A stretch of 9,152 bases of DNA from JADJLQ01 sp034439915 (GTDB taxonomy: Bacteria; Bacteroidota; Bacteroidia; Chitinophagales; Saprospiraceae): contig JAWXBI010000212.1 of NCBI GenBank assembly GCA_034439915.1, positions 1-9,152 on the forward strand, in the 5' to 3' direction. The notes under the pieces are model-generated. The model made no database searches and had not been told where the DNA came from. It saw only the letters and a program-made list of their open reading frames with translations. The position numbers and the translations under genes are program-made. Position 1 is the first letter of the stretch, and the number at the start of each line of letters is the position of its first letter. Below are positions 1 to 5,773 of the stretch, piece by piece.

Positions 1-228
1 CACCGTAATATCGGCAGCAGGCCTGGCAAGTACATATCCTCCAACATGTCCTTTGGTACTGTTAATCAAGCCCTCCATACGAAGTATTCGGGTTAATTTG
101 GAAACATTGGGTTGTGATAGCCCTTCCGCTTCACTAAGCTGAGGAATGCTTAAGCCAGCGTTATCCTTACACTTTGCGATTCGCACCAATATTCTTAAAC
201 CATACTCGTCCTGTGCTGTTATTTTCAT
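1..228 (-). CDS. Rrf2-family transcriptional regulator (N-terminal part, cut by window edge)
   Basis: Reading the minus strand from ATG at 228 gives 76 codons open to the window edge, so the C-terminal half is not visible. The protein starts MKITAQDEYGLRILVRIA, the usual opening of Rrf2/IscR/NsrR winged-helix regulators. A helix-turn-helix follows (about residues 28-55, with SIPQLSEAEGLSQPNVSKL) and then the wing signature GGYVLARPA (about 65-73). In the family the N-terminal domain binds DNA and a three-cysteine cluster near residues 90-110 may hold an Fe-S cluster. That part lies outside the window, so whether it senses Fe-S, NO or redox cannot be said. A TAnnTTTG box and a pair of palindromes sit upstream, which suggests autoregulation. 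An upstream ATG at 233-235 is in another frame and was not used. Confidence 0.9.
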   Translation of the reverse strand, partial: MKITAQDEYGLRILVRIAKCKDNAGLSIPQLSEAEGLSQPNVSKLTRILRMEGLINSTKGHVGGYVLARPAADITV

Positions 229-272
229 TGTTCATAATTTTAATAGATGATGATTAAAATAAACCTACGGGA

Positions 273-280
273 CAAATGTA
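273..280 (-). promoter_or_regulatory. -7 promoter box for the Rrf2 gene
   Basis: On the minus strand this reads TACATTTG, an exact match to the Bacteroidota -7 consensus TAnnTTTG. It lies 44 bases upstream of the Rrf2 start codon, giving a leader of roughly 40 nt. No clear -33 TTG is present at the expected distance (about 300). That position is instead occupied by the proximal palindrome at 297-312. Confidence 0.6.
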
Positions 281-296
281 GGCATTTTTTTTAATC

Positions 297-336
297 TATA
301 CTAAAAAGTATATATTAATTTATACATAAAAGTATA
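297..336. promoter_or_regulatory. Paired palindromic boxes, probable Rrf2 operator
   Basis: Two 16-bp boxes start 24 bp apart. The first, TATACTAAAAAGTATA (297-312), is a perfect inverted repeat of TATACT with an AAAA centre. The second, TATACATAAAAGTATA (321-336), differs from it at two positions. The first box covers the place where the -33 element of the Rrf2 promoter should lie, which suits a repressor that blocks its own transcription. Rrf2 proteins commonly autoregulate through such dyads. The link to this protein is inferred from position only, and the AT-rich composition raises the chance of coincidence. Confidence 0.5.
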
Positions 337-603
337 TAAACGTTATCCGAAATAATTTACCGCTACCATCAGTTGAAATTTGTGGCTACGTTGCACAGAC
401 TAATAAATGTCTATTAGAAACTATCATCTAAAAAACTGCCTAATGTTCATTCCACCATATATTTTACTTATTGGTTAAGCAAAATAATCGCAAAACCGAT
501 AAATAGCCTTCGTAAAATACAGTTCGTAAAATAAATAGGGATTTCAAAAAAAATTTTACGTGAGGTTCGTGGCATTCTCAATTCACTAGGAGGGCAGGGG
601 AAG
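337..603. other. AT-rich non-coding stretch
   Basis: No convincing gene is seen on either strand. Short open frames here have no recognisable protein features. A small inverted repeat, CTAATA/TATTAG, lies at 400-417. An 11-bp direct repeat, TTCGTAAAATA, occurs at 509-519 and 523-533 and looks like a local slippage duplication. Confidence 0.5.
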
Positions 604-661
604 TGGCTCTTTTGGTTTTGCGAAGGGTCGACTTGCGTGTCGGGCAAAACCAAATGTGCCA
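604..661. repeat. Long imperfect hairpin next to the truncated recombinase gene
   Basis: An 18-bp arm (604-621) pairs with 644-661 at 16 of 18 positions, and the inner 11 bp (TTTGGTTTTGC, 611-621, with 644-654) are perfect. The 22-nt loop contains a second small stem, CGAC/GTCG (629-632 with 639-642), offset by unpaired bases on one side. A stem with asymmetric bulges recalls single-strand recombination sites such as integron attC, but the canonical attC core boxes are not evident. It lies about 40-80 bp past the point where the recombinase homology ends. It could instead be an element end or a decayed bidirectional terminator. Confidence 0.5.
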
Positions 662-699
662 TTTGTGCGACTATATATAGCTAAAATTGTTTTTAAAAA

Positions 700-1290
700 A
701 TGTGCGGTGGGAAAAAATAAAAATACAGAAGCGTTGGCTTTTAGGTCGAACTTTCTGCACCGTATACGTTTTAAAATACTCCTGCAAAAGCAGGCCAACC
801 ATCCGGTAATACGACGTACCGATCTTTTTTACCTTTTCCGGCTTTTATAAAAAGCCGTTTTTGATCCCAGTCGATATCCGCTTTTCGAAGGTGGATCACC
901 TTACTGATGCGAAGTCCGCATGCATAGATCATCGTCCGTATCGCACGATGTTTAAGATTGTACGTAAAGCTTAATATAATAGTTTCAAAATTTCGTCCCC
1001 ACTAAGGGTACCCGGAATTTTATGCGCTTTTCGCGGGGTAATTTCCAAAAAAGTCCTGGTTTCTTTTCGTACTTTTTCAAAATAAAACTTTAAGGCATTG
1101 ATCATGGTATGCTGATATGCCTCAGACCATTTGTTTTTTTTATCTTAGCCCGGATCCATACTTTAAAATCTTCCAATGTCCAAGCCTTTGGATGCTCTAA
1201 CCGGAAGGAGTATAGAAAGTATTTAATCGATAATGAATGTCGTTTAGATAATGTAAGACCTGGAAGATTTCTCACCGATTTATAAGTATA
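700..1290 (-). pseudogene. Tyrosine recombinase (XerC/D-like integrase) remnant, frameshifted and truncated
   Basis: The minus strand carries consecutive pieces of one integrase in shifting frames. The N-terminal SAM-like domain appears as LSKRHSLSIKYFLYSFRLEH and TLEDFKVWIRAKIKK, then WSEAYQHTMINALKFYFEK and IPGTLSGDEILKLLY. The catalytic start appears as NLKHRAIRTMIYACGLRIS with HLRKADIDWDQKRLFIKS, then GKKDRYVVLPDG and LLLQEYFKTY. The GLRIS arginine of the active site is visible. Frame changes or stops fall near the T8 run at 1134-1141, at 971-973 (in-frame TAA), at 826-838 and near 795-800. The HxLRH and GH...Y catalytic blocks are missing, as homology fades at about 700. At least four lesions plus the truncation make this a dead gene, probably from an old integrating element. 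Boundaries are approximate. Confidence 0.85.
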
Positions 1291-1363
1291 AACCCTGCCT
1301 CGTCGGCAGACAGGCTTCCAGGTCTCGCTAAGCTGTGAATAATCTGCTTAACTAAACGACATT
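1236..1363. repeat. Nested inverted repeat with a REP-like GC-rich core
   Basis: The outer arms are a perfect 12-bp pair, AATGTCGTTTAG (1236-1247) and its complement (1352-1363). The inner arms are a perfect 11-bp pair, AGACCTGGAAG (1256-1266) and its complement (1315-1325). The spacing between outer and inner arms differs on the two sides (8 versus 26 bp). Between the inner arms is a GC-rich imperfect palindrome at 1294-1314, beginning CCTGCC and ending CAGACAGG, that stands out from the AT-rich surroundings. The left half overlaps the first codons of the recombinase remnant. This looks like an inverted duplication of that 5' end, or a REP/MITE-like insertion. Confidence 0.55.
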
Positions 1364-1572
1364 GAATCGTAAATACTAATTTCAGTTGCAATCGTATACG
1401 TGACAAAATGCAATTCAGTTTCCAATATATCATCTGATTTAAACCTCATTTGTTTGTTTGTCTTAATAAAATATTAAAGTCGTCCCTGATTTAAACATTC
1501 CCGTCGAATAACTAAAAACACCAACAATTTTAGCGGATACCTTGAGGTTAATTAGAAAATCTAAACCTTTAC
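1364..1572. other. Non-coding leader region before the DUF4407 gene
   Basis: This is AT-rich sequence with no recognisable gene. I looked for TAnnTTTG upstream of the start at 1573 and found no good match, so the promoter of the DUF4407 gene is not assigned. Confidence 0.4.
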
Positions 1573-2721
1573 ATGAATCAACTGCAGCAGTTTTTCCTGA
1601 TGTGTTCAGGCGCCCATGAATCCATCCTTAAAAAAAGCCCAACAGATACCAATAAATACATCGGCATAGGCGCTACGATATTCTTTACCGGGGTGCTGGC
1701 TTTTATCGCCAGTTCATATGCCATATATACTGTGTTTGATTCCTGGTTTATGGCGCTAGGATTTGGTCTTGTCTGGGGCCTGATGATCTTTAACCTTGAC
1801 CGCTACATCGTTTCGAGCATGAAAAGGAGGGGATCCATAATGCAGGATTTTCTAACGGCCTTACCGAGATTGGCCTTAGCAGTGTTGATTTCCATCGTGA
1901 TCTCCAAACCCCTGGAATTGAAAATATTTGAAAAAGAAATCAACGCAGAACTGGTCAGTATGGAACAGGAAGTCTACAAAACACAAGAACTCAAAGTGCA
2001 GGATCGTTTTACCGGCCAGATCACCAGCTTGCAACAGGACATCGCCAACCATAAAGCAGAAATCATAACCAAACAAACCAAGCGGGACGAACTGGCCCTG
2101 ATCGCCCAACAGGAAGCTGATGGTACCGGAGGATCAAAACAACGCAACCTGGGGCCGATCTACCAGGCTAAAAAGAACGATGCGGATAAAGCGGATACGG
2201 AATTGACTGCCATCCTTACCCAAAACAATCCGCTCATCCAGCAAAAAGAAAACGCGATAAAAGATCTCCAACAACAATCGGCCACTACAATCCAGGGACT
2301 TCAACGTGCAGGAGTAGGTGGGTTCGCTTCCCGGATTGATGCCTTGTCGAGATTGTCTGCAAATAGCCAGGCAATCTGGATCGCGAGCCTATTTATCATG
2401 CTGTTATTTATTGCCATTGAGACAGCACCCATATTCGTAAAACTGATTTCCAGCAGGAGTCCCTACGACCTGGTGCTGCACAAACATGAACATGTGTTTG
2501 AAATGAACCACAAACAACGGACTGCTATCCTGGCTACAGCTACCGCTAATACGATTTCAGAGGAAAATGAAATAGGCACCTACCGTACCCAGACTACCAT
2601 TAAAGGAGAAAAACAATTGATCGAACACGCTGTCAAAGAAGAAGTCGAACGCCTAAAAAAAGAGCCTCTGGGGTGGAAAGAATGGTGGAGCAAGGGCCGC
2701 TTTTTGGGCGCCGAAGGATAA
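1573..2721 (+). CDS. DUF4407 family membrane protein with long coiled coil
   Basis: The protein has 382 residues and its whole layout fits DUF4407, a family of unknown function. A short N-terminus containing MCSGAHESILKKSP precedes two hydrophobic segments (about 30-53 and 60-75), the second ending in the conserved-looking FNLDRYIVSS. A third segment (about 94-113) follows. Residues 118-245 are rich in Glu, Lys and Gln and are probably coiled coil. A fourth hydrophobic segment (about 268-291) leads into ETAPIFVKLIS and SPYD. The C-terminus is charged and ends near GWKEWWSKGRFLG. It is likely an inner-membrane protein with its coiled coil on one face. The ATG was chosen because family similarity begins at once. 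No Shine-Dalgarno is visible. It shares its strand with the lipoprotein gene 61 bp downstream, which may or may not be co-transcribed. Function cannot be inferred further. Confidence 0.88.
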   Translation: MNQLQQFFLMCSGAHESILKKSPTDTNKYIGIGATIFFTGVLAFIASSYAIYTVFDSWFMALGFGLVWGLMIFNLDRYIVSSMKRRGSIMQDFLTALPRLALAVLISIVISKPLELKIFEKEINAELVSMEQEVYKTQELKVQDRFTGQITSLQQDIANHKAEIITKQTKRDELALIAQQEADGTGGSKQRNLGPIYQAKKNDADKADTELTAILTQNNPLIQQKENAIKDLQQQSATTIQGLQRAGVGGFASRIDALSRLSANSQAIWIASLFIMLLFIAIETAPIFVKLISSRSPYDLVLHKHEHVFEMNHKQRTAILATATANTISEENEIGTYRTQTTIKGEKQLIEHAVKEEVERLKKEPLGWKEWWSKGRFLGAEG

Positions 2722-2750
2722 TTTTAATTTTTTAACCAACCTTTTGTACG

Positions 2751-2779
2751 CTGAGGCCTGTCTATAAAGAAAACCTCAG
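2751..2779 (+). promoter_or_regulatory. Small hairpin just before the lipoprotein start codon
   Basis: CTGAGG (2751-2756) and CCTCAG (2774-2779) form a perfect 6-bp stem with a 17-nt loop, ending three bases before the ATG at 2783. In mRNA it would occlude the initiation region, but the stem is short and the loop long, so a regulatory role is only possible. Confidence 0.25.
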
Positions 2780-2782
2780 ATC

Positions 2783-3184
2783 ATGAAAACCGGCTTGCTT
2801 ATGTTGATGGTATCTTTATTGGGAATTTCCTGTCAAAAGGATGCCTCCAGTGATCCGGAGATCCTGGAAGGTAACTATGTCACGTCGCCATTGCTGGATT
2901 TCCGTTGTATCGCACTTAACCCGGATCAATTGCCTACCCTCACCGTCAGCCGCCTTACCCTCAATTCCTTCGCCGTCAGCGTTAAGACAGTATTTCCTGA
3001 AAAAAGGACCTTATTGTTACAGGACATTACCCTGGATCAGGTACAGGATGGCTTTATGCTGATCTATAAAAATCAGCCGGCCGGAAGTTGGAAAAATGTA
3101 AGTTACCTGGACAATAAAAAGATACTCAATATTTCGGTGGCTACGCCGGATGAGTTTATCTATTTCGTTGGAGAAAAGGATTGA
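2783..3184 (+). CDS. Small lipoprotein of unknown function
   Basis: The product has 133 residues. A hydrophobic N-terminal segment (residues 4-16) ends in LLGISC, so Cys17 is the likely lipidated residue. The lipobox is imperfect because Gly rather than Leu precedes Ile-Ser, but it is acceptable for Bacteroidota. The mature part starts QKDASSDPEI, a flexible linker, followed by a single small domain that looks mostly beta-strand (alternating hydrophobic residues around 52-66 and 74-95) with one further cysteine at 42. I do not recognise a family. It could be an envelope or outer-membrane lipoprotein. It follows the DUF4407 gene by 61 bp and converges on rlmN with only 42 bp between them. Confidence 0.75.
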   Translation: MKTGLLMLMVSLLGISCQKDASSDPEILEGNYVTSPLLDFRCIALNPDQLPTLTVSRLTLNSFAVSVKTVFPEKRTLLLQDITLDQVQDGFMLIYKNQPAGSWKNVSYLDNKKILNISVATPDEFIYFVGEKD

Positions 3185-3220
3185 GACAGAGGTTAAGGCA
3201 GAGATAAAGGTTGAGATAGC
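3182..3220. repeat. Purine-rich degenerate repeat between convergent genes
   Basis: The gap between the lipoprotein stop and the rlmN stop consists largely of degenerate units of the kind GAGACAGA, GGTTAAGG, CAGAGATAA and GGTTGAGA on the plus strand. No hairpin followed by a T-run is visible, so no intrinsic terminator can be named for either convergent gene. Confidence 0.4.
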
Positions 3221-3226
3221 CCAGAT

Positions 3227-4282
3227 TTAATCCTTATTCGCCAATTGCCCACAAGCCGCATCGATATCCTTTCCCCGACTTCTCCGAATGGTGACCTGGA
3301 CGCCATGATTATACAGATAAGAAGCAAACTGTTCAAGACGATCCTTGCCTGACTTTTTAAATTCCACCCCTTCCACCGGGTTGTATTCTATGATATTGAC
3401 CTTAACTGGAAAATTCATTTTGCACAAAGCTACCAAGTGTTGGGCATCCAGTAAGGAATCGTTGAATTGATTGAAGGCAATATATTCATAGGTGATCTCA
3501 TTGCCCGTTTTAAGATAAAAATATTCCAGGGCAGCCATCAGGGTTTCCAGGTTGTTTTGCTCATTGATAGGCATGATTTCATTGCGTTTGGTATCATCAG
3601 CGGCGTGTAATGAAAGCGCCAGATTAAATCGCACCCCATCGTCTCCCAACTGACGAATCATCTTGGCTATACCGGCTGTGCTGACCGTAATTCGTTTGGC
3701 ACTCATGCCAAGAGCCGATTCCTGAGTAAACAATTCCGTACTCCGCAAGACTTCGCGGTAATTCAATAAAGGTTCGCCCATGCCCATGTATACAATATTG
3801 GAAAGCGGGGTATCAAAGTGTTGCAAGGCCTGTTGATTGACTTGTATATACTGGTCTACGATTTCCGCGGCATCCAGGTTGCGTATCCTTTTCATTTTCC
3901 CTGTCGCACAAAAACTACAGGTCAGACTACACCCTACCTGAGTGGACACACACACAGTAAATCTTTTATCCTGAGTCACGGGGATCAAAACCGCTTCGAT
4001 CTTATGGCCATCGTGTAGGGTAAACCGGGATTTGATCGTACCATCTGAGCTAAATTGGGATTTGTCTAACTGGATCGGCCGGAACACAACAAGGGATGCC
4101 AGTTTTTCCCTCAGGGGTTTGGAGAGATCACTCATTTGGGCGAGATCAGTCACCTTTTTTTTCCACAACCACTGGTAGATTTGTTTAGCCCGGTATTTGG
4201 GTTCACCAATCGATATGATCCAGTTTTCCAATTGATCTGAACTGAGGGACCGGATATCGATAGGCGGGGTGAGCGTTTGCAT
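3227..4282 (-). CDS. rlmN: RlmN, dual-specificity 23S rRNA A2503 / tRNA A37 C2-methyltransferase
   Basis: This radical-SAM enzyme methylates C2 of adenosine 2503 in 23S rRNA and, in studied relatives, A37 of some tRNAs. The 351 residues are full length. The N-terminal helical RNA-binding domain (about 1-90) contains GEPKYRAKQIYQWLW. The [4Fe-4S] motif is CSLTCSFC with Cys118, Cys122 and Cys125. The SAM-binding GMGEP follows at 167-171, then ITVSTAGI near 198-205 and LSLHAADD near 223-230. The second catalytic cysteine, which carries the transient methyl-protein link, is Cys344 in DIDAACGQLA at the C-terminus. The DIDAACGQLA ending and an absence of Cfr-specific features favour RlmN over the resistance enzyme Cfr. 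The ATG is supported by full family length and by a -7 box just upstream. It stands alone on the minus strand. Confidence 0.97.
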   Translation of the reverse strand: MQTLTPPIDIRSLSSDQLENWIISIGEPKYRAKQIYQWLWKKKVTDLAQMSDLSKPLREKLASLVVFRPIQLDKSQFSSDGTIKSRFTLHDGHKIEAVLIPVTQDKRFTVCVSTQVGCSLTCSFCATGKMKRIRNLDAAEIVDQYIQVNQQALQHFDTPLSNIVYMGMGEPLLNYREVLRSTELFTQESALGMSAKRITVSTAGIAKMIRQLGDDGVRFNLALSLHAADDTKRNEIMPINEQNNLETLMAALEYFYLKTGNEITYEYIAFNQFNDSLLDAQHLVALCKMNFPVKVNIIEYNPVEGVEFKKSGKDRLEQFASYLYNHGVQVTIRRSRGKDIDAACGQLANKD

Positions 4283-4289
4283 GCGGGGG

Positions 4290-4297
4290 CAAAGATA
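4290..4297 (-). promoter_or_regulatory. rlmN: -7 promoter box for rlmN
   Basis: The minus strand reads TATCTTTG, an exact TAnnTTTG match, ending 7 bases before the rlmN ATG. Transcription would begin within a few bases of the start codon, so the mRNA is nearly leaderless. No good -33 TTG is seen, and the tandem repeat begins at 4315, inside or next to the expected -33 position. Confidence 0.6.
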
Positions 4298-4314
4298 AGG
4301 TGTTTGGGTAGCAG

Positions 4315-4537
4315 GATTAAATATTGCTCTGGAGACGCTCGATCAGCGGCAACCCAAGTTTCATGGCTAAAGCCGGTGCCCTGGGTGCTTAAACCCACAG
4401 GCTGAAGCCTGGAGTTTAAGAAAGGGTAGTTTGTCGGAGGTAGGCAGAGTGCTATTTTGGTGAGAGGTGAAACCCCGGGAGATATTCTCCGACCTTGCAC
4501 ATAATTATTTTCTAAGGGGTAAACGGTTTTGTGTAGA
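4315..4537. repeat. 223-bp tandem repeat, copy 1
   Basis: The unit starts GATTAAATATTGCTCTGG and ends near GTTTTGTGTAGA, and copy 2 follows directly. By eye the copies differ at about 17 of 223 positions with no indels. The unit is dense in palindromes. CTTAAAC (4388-4394) pairs with GTTTAAG (4414-4420) around AGGCTgaAGCCT, and GGAGATATTCTCC is a further small one. In this copy two stems carry a mismatch relative to copy 2. Open frames across the repeat on the minus strand are repeat shadows. The element resembles a REP- or MITE-type non-coding repeat, but no family name can be given. Confidence 0.85.
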
Positions 4538-4760
4538 GATTAAATATTGCTCTGGAGACGCTCGATCAACGGCAACCCAAGTTTCATGGCTAAAACCGGT
4601 GCCCTGGGTGCTTAAACCCACAGGCTGAAGCCTGGGGTTTAAGAAAGGGTAGTTTACCGGAGGTAGGCAGAGTACTATGTTGGCGAGGGGTGAAACCCCG
4701 GGAGATATTCTCCGACCTTGCACATAATGTTTTTTCCAGGGTTAAACGGTTTTGTATAGG
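4538..4760. repeat. 223-bp tandem repeat, copy 2
   Basis: This is a direct repeat of the unit at 4315-4537, at an exact 223-bp offset. Its stems are more perfect than in copy 1. The CTTAAACCC arm now pairs with GGGTTTAAG, and GGGGTgaaACCCC (4687-4699) is a complete small hairpin, where copy 1 has GAGGT. Most substitutions between the copies are scattered, but a cluster occurs in the last 40 bp (after CACATAAT). Confidence 0.85.
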
Positions 4761-4762
4761 CG

Positions 4763-4897
4763 TTCTCCGACCTTGCACATAATTATTTTCTAAGGGGTAA
4801 ACGGTGTTGTACAGAGAAGCCCGATCAGTGTGTTGCAATTATTTGCCACCCGCCTCACTCGCGCAGGTTTCACAGCCAAAGCCCAGGGTGCTTAAAC
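4763..4897. repeat. Partial third copy and decayed fourth piece of the repeat
   Basis: Bases 4763-4815 repeat only the tail of the unit, from TTCTCCGACCTTGCAC to the GTTGTACAGAG end. They match copy 1 rather than copy 2 through the ATAATTATTTTCTAAGGGG stretch. Bases 4821-4897 then resemble the head of the unit in decayed form: CGATCAGTG, GTTTCACAGCCAAAGCC and CAGGGTGCTTAAAC correspond to CGATCAGCG, GTTTCATGGCTAAAGCC and CTGGGTGCTTAAAC. The array is therefore longer in origin than its two intact copies. Confidence 0.7.
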
Positions 4898-4960
4898 TAC
4901 TATATCTGTTGAATTAACCATAAACATCAACGTAAAAAACCGATATTTTTACCCCTCCTT

Positions 4961-5773
4961 ATGAAAATACTTAGATATCCCATTCTCCTATTTGCTTCAT
5001 TTCTCCTATTTCTCATTCCTGTCAATGCCCATGAATTCTGGATTCAACCGGCTAAATATTTTGCAAATGCCGGCGAGGTCATCGGATTAAATTTTTTCGT
5101 CGGGGAACATTTTAAAGGCGAAAGCTGGGGTGGCGGTGGCAGACGGGTAACTAGCCTCAACTATTTTCACCACGGCACCGTAGAAAACCTCACTAAAAGT
5201 GTAAGCTATCAGGATACTACCTTAAATGTTTCGGTCACCCTGGCTAAATCCGGGACCCATGCCATAACAATGTCCACCAATAATTCATATATCGAATTGG
5301 AAGCGGACAAATTTGATGCCTACCTCAAAGAAGATGGCCTGGAACATATCCAGGCGTGGAGATCATCCAATAACAAAAGCCGGGAAAAAAGCCGGGAATA
5401 TTACCGGAGATGCGCCAGGACTTTAATCCAGGTAGGTACCACCAAAGACCAGGGATATAGAGCCGGATCTGGAATGGTGCTGGAAATCGTAGCTCAGGAA
5501 AACCCTTACCTGCAAAAACCCGGCGCACCGGTCCACTACCAGGTATTGTATAAAAATAAACCTTTAGCCAAAGCCCTGGTCAGATTCTGGTACAAGGATC
5601 CTGCTGGCTCAGTTTCGGAGGAAAAACAAAGGACGGATGATGAAGGCAAGGTAAGTTTTGAGCTTAAGAAAAAAGGTGAATACCTGGTCAGTGTGGTTTG
5701 GATGGAACCCTGGCTGGACGATAATAAGGCTGAAGTAATCAGTACCTGGGGCAGCCTTACTTTTGCCAAATGA
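4961..5773 (+). CDS. DUF4198 exported protein, possible periplasmic metal-binding protein
   Basis: The 270-residue product has a clear signal peptide (1-23: basic MKILR, hydrophobic core LLFASFLLFLIP, cleavage site VNA). The predicted mature protein starts with His24 in HEFWIQP, a hallmark of the DUF4198 family, some members of which are linked to nickel or cobalt uptake. A beta-rich N-terminal domain (about 24-115) contains FVGEHFKGE, YFHHGT and GTHAI. The C-terminal part (about 165-268) looks like an Ig/carboxypeptidase-regulatory fold (KPLAKALVRFWYKDPAG, TDDEGKVSFELKKKGEYLVSV). It probably acts in the periplasm or at the cell surface. The ATG immediately precedes the signal peptide. No Shine-Dalgarno is visible, and a weak TATATCTG at 4901 is the only promoter candidate. 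The stop overlaps the next start (ATGA), so translation is probably coupled to the hydrolase gene. Metal binding is inference. Confidence 0.85.
   Translation: MKILRYPILLFASFLLFLIPVNAHEFWIQPAKYFANAGEVIGLNFFVGEHFKGESWGGGGRRVTSLNYFHHGTVENLTKSVSYQDTTLNVSVTLAKSGTHAITMSTNNSYIELEADKFDAYLKEDGLEHIQAWRSSNNKSREKSREYYRRCARTLIQVGTTKDQGYRAGSGMVLEIVAQENPYLQKPGAPVHYQVLYKNKPLAKALVRFWYKDPAGSVSEEKQRTDDEGKVSFELKKKGEYLVSVVWMEPWLDDNKAEVISTWGSLTFAK

Noticed and set aside
781..794. Small perfect hairpin CCTGC-aaaa-GCAGG
   Set aside because: It lies within the LLLQE codons of the integrase remnant and is too short to stand out from chance.
468..850. Three short open frames of 64-70 codons on both strands
   Set aside because: They overlap each other and the recombinase remnant, show no signal peptide or motif, and one of them contains an integrase piece only in the wrong continuity.
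839..862. Terminator-like hairpin (CGGCTTTT/AAAAGCCG followed by five T)
   Set aside because: It coincides with the codons for RLFIKS of the integrase remnant on the other strand and has no gene ending upstream on the plus strand, so it is probably a by-product of the coding sequence.
1825..1842. AGGAGG-like sequence followed by ATG inside the DUF4407 gene
   Set aside because: It resembles a Shine-Dalgarno plus internal start, but the region encodes MKRRGSIM within a continuous conserved domain, and this phylum makes little use of Shine-Dalgarno sequences.
1876..2109. Minus-strand open frame inside the DUF4407 gene
   Set aside because: It is an antisense shadow of the coiled-coil region, with Phe-rich composition from complementing Lys/Glu codons.
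4505..4838. Overlapping minus-strand open frames in the 223-bp repeats (also one at 4150-4500 running into rlmN) with similar products
   Set aside because: Their similarity comes entirely from the DNA repeat. They start at GTG or in other frames, overlap each other and rlmN, contain no recognisable domain, and the palindromic DNA explains them.
4315..4897. Possible CRISPR array
   Set aside because: Units are 223 bp and contiguous with no variable spacers, and no cas genes are in the window.
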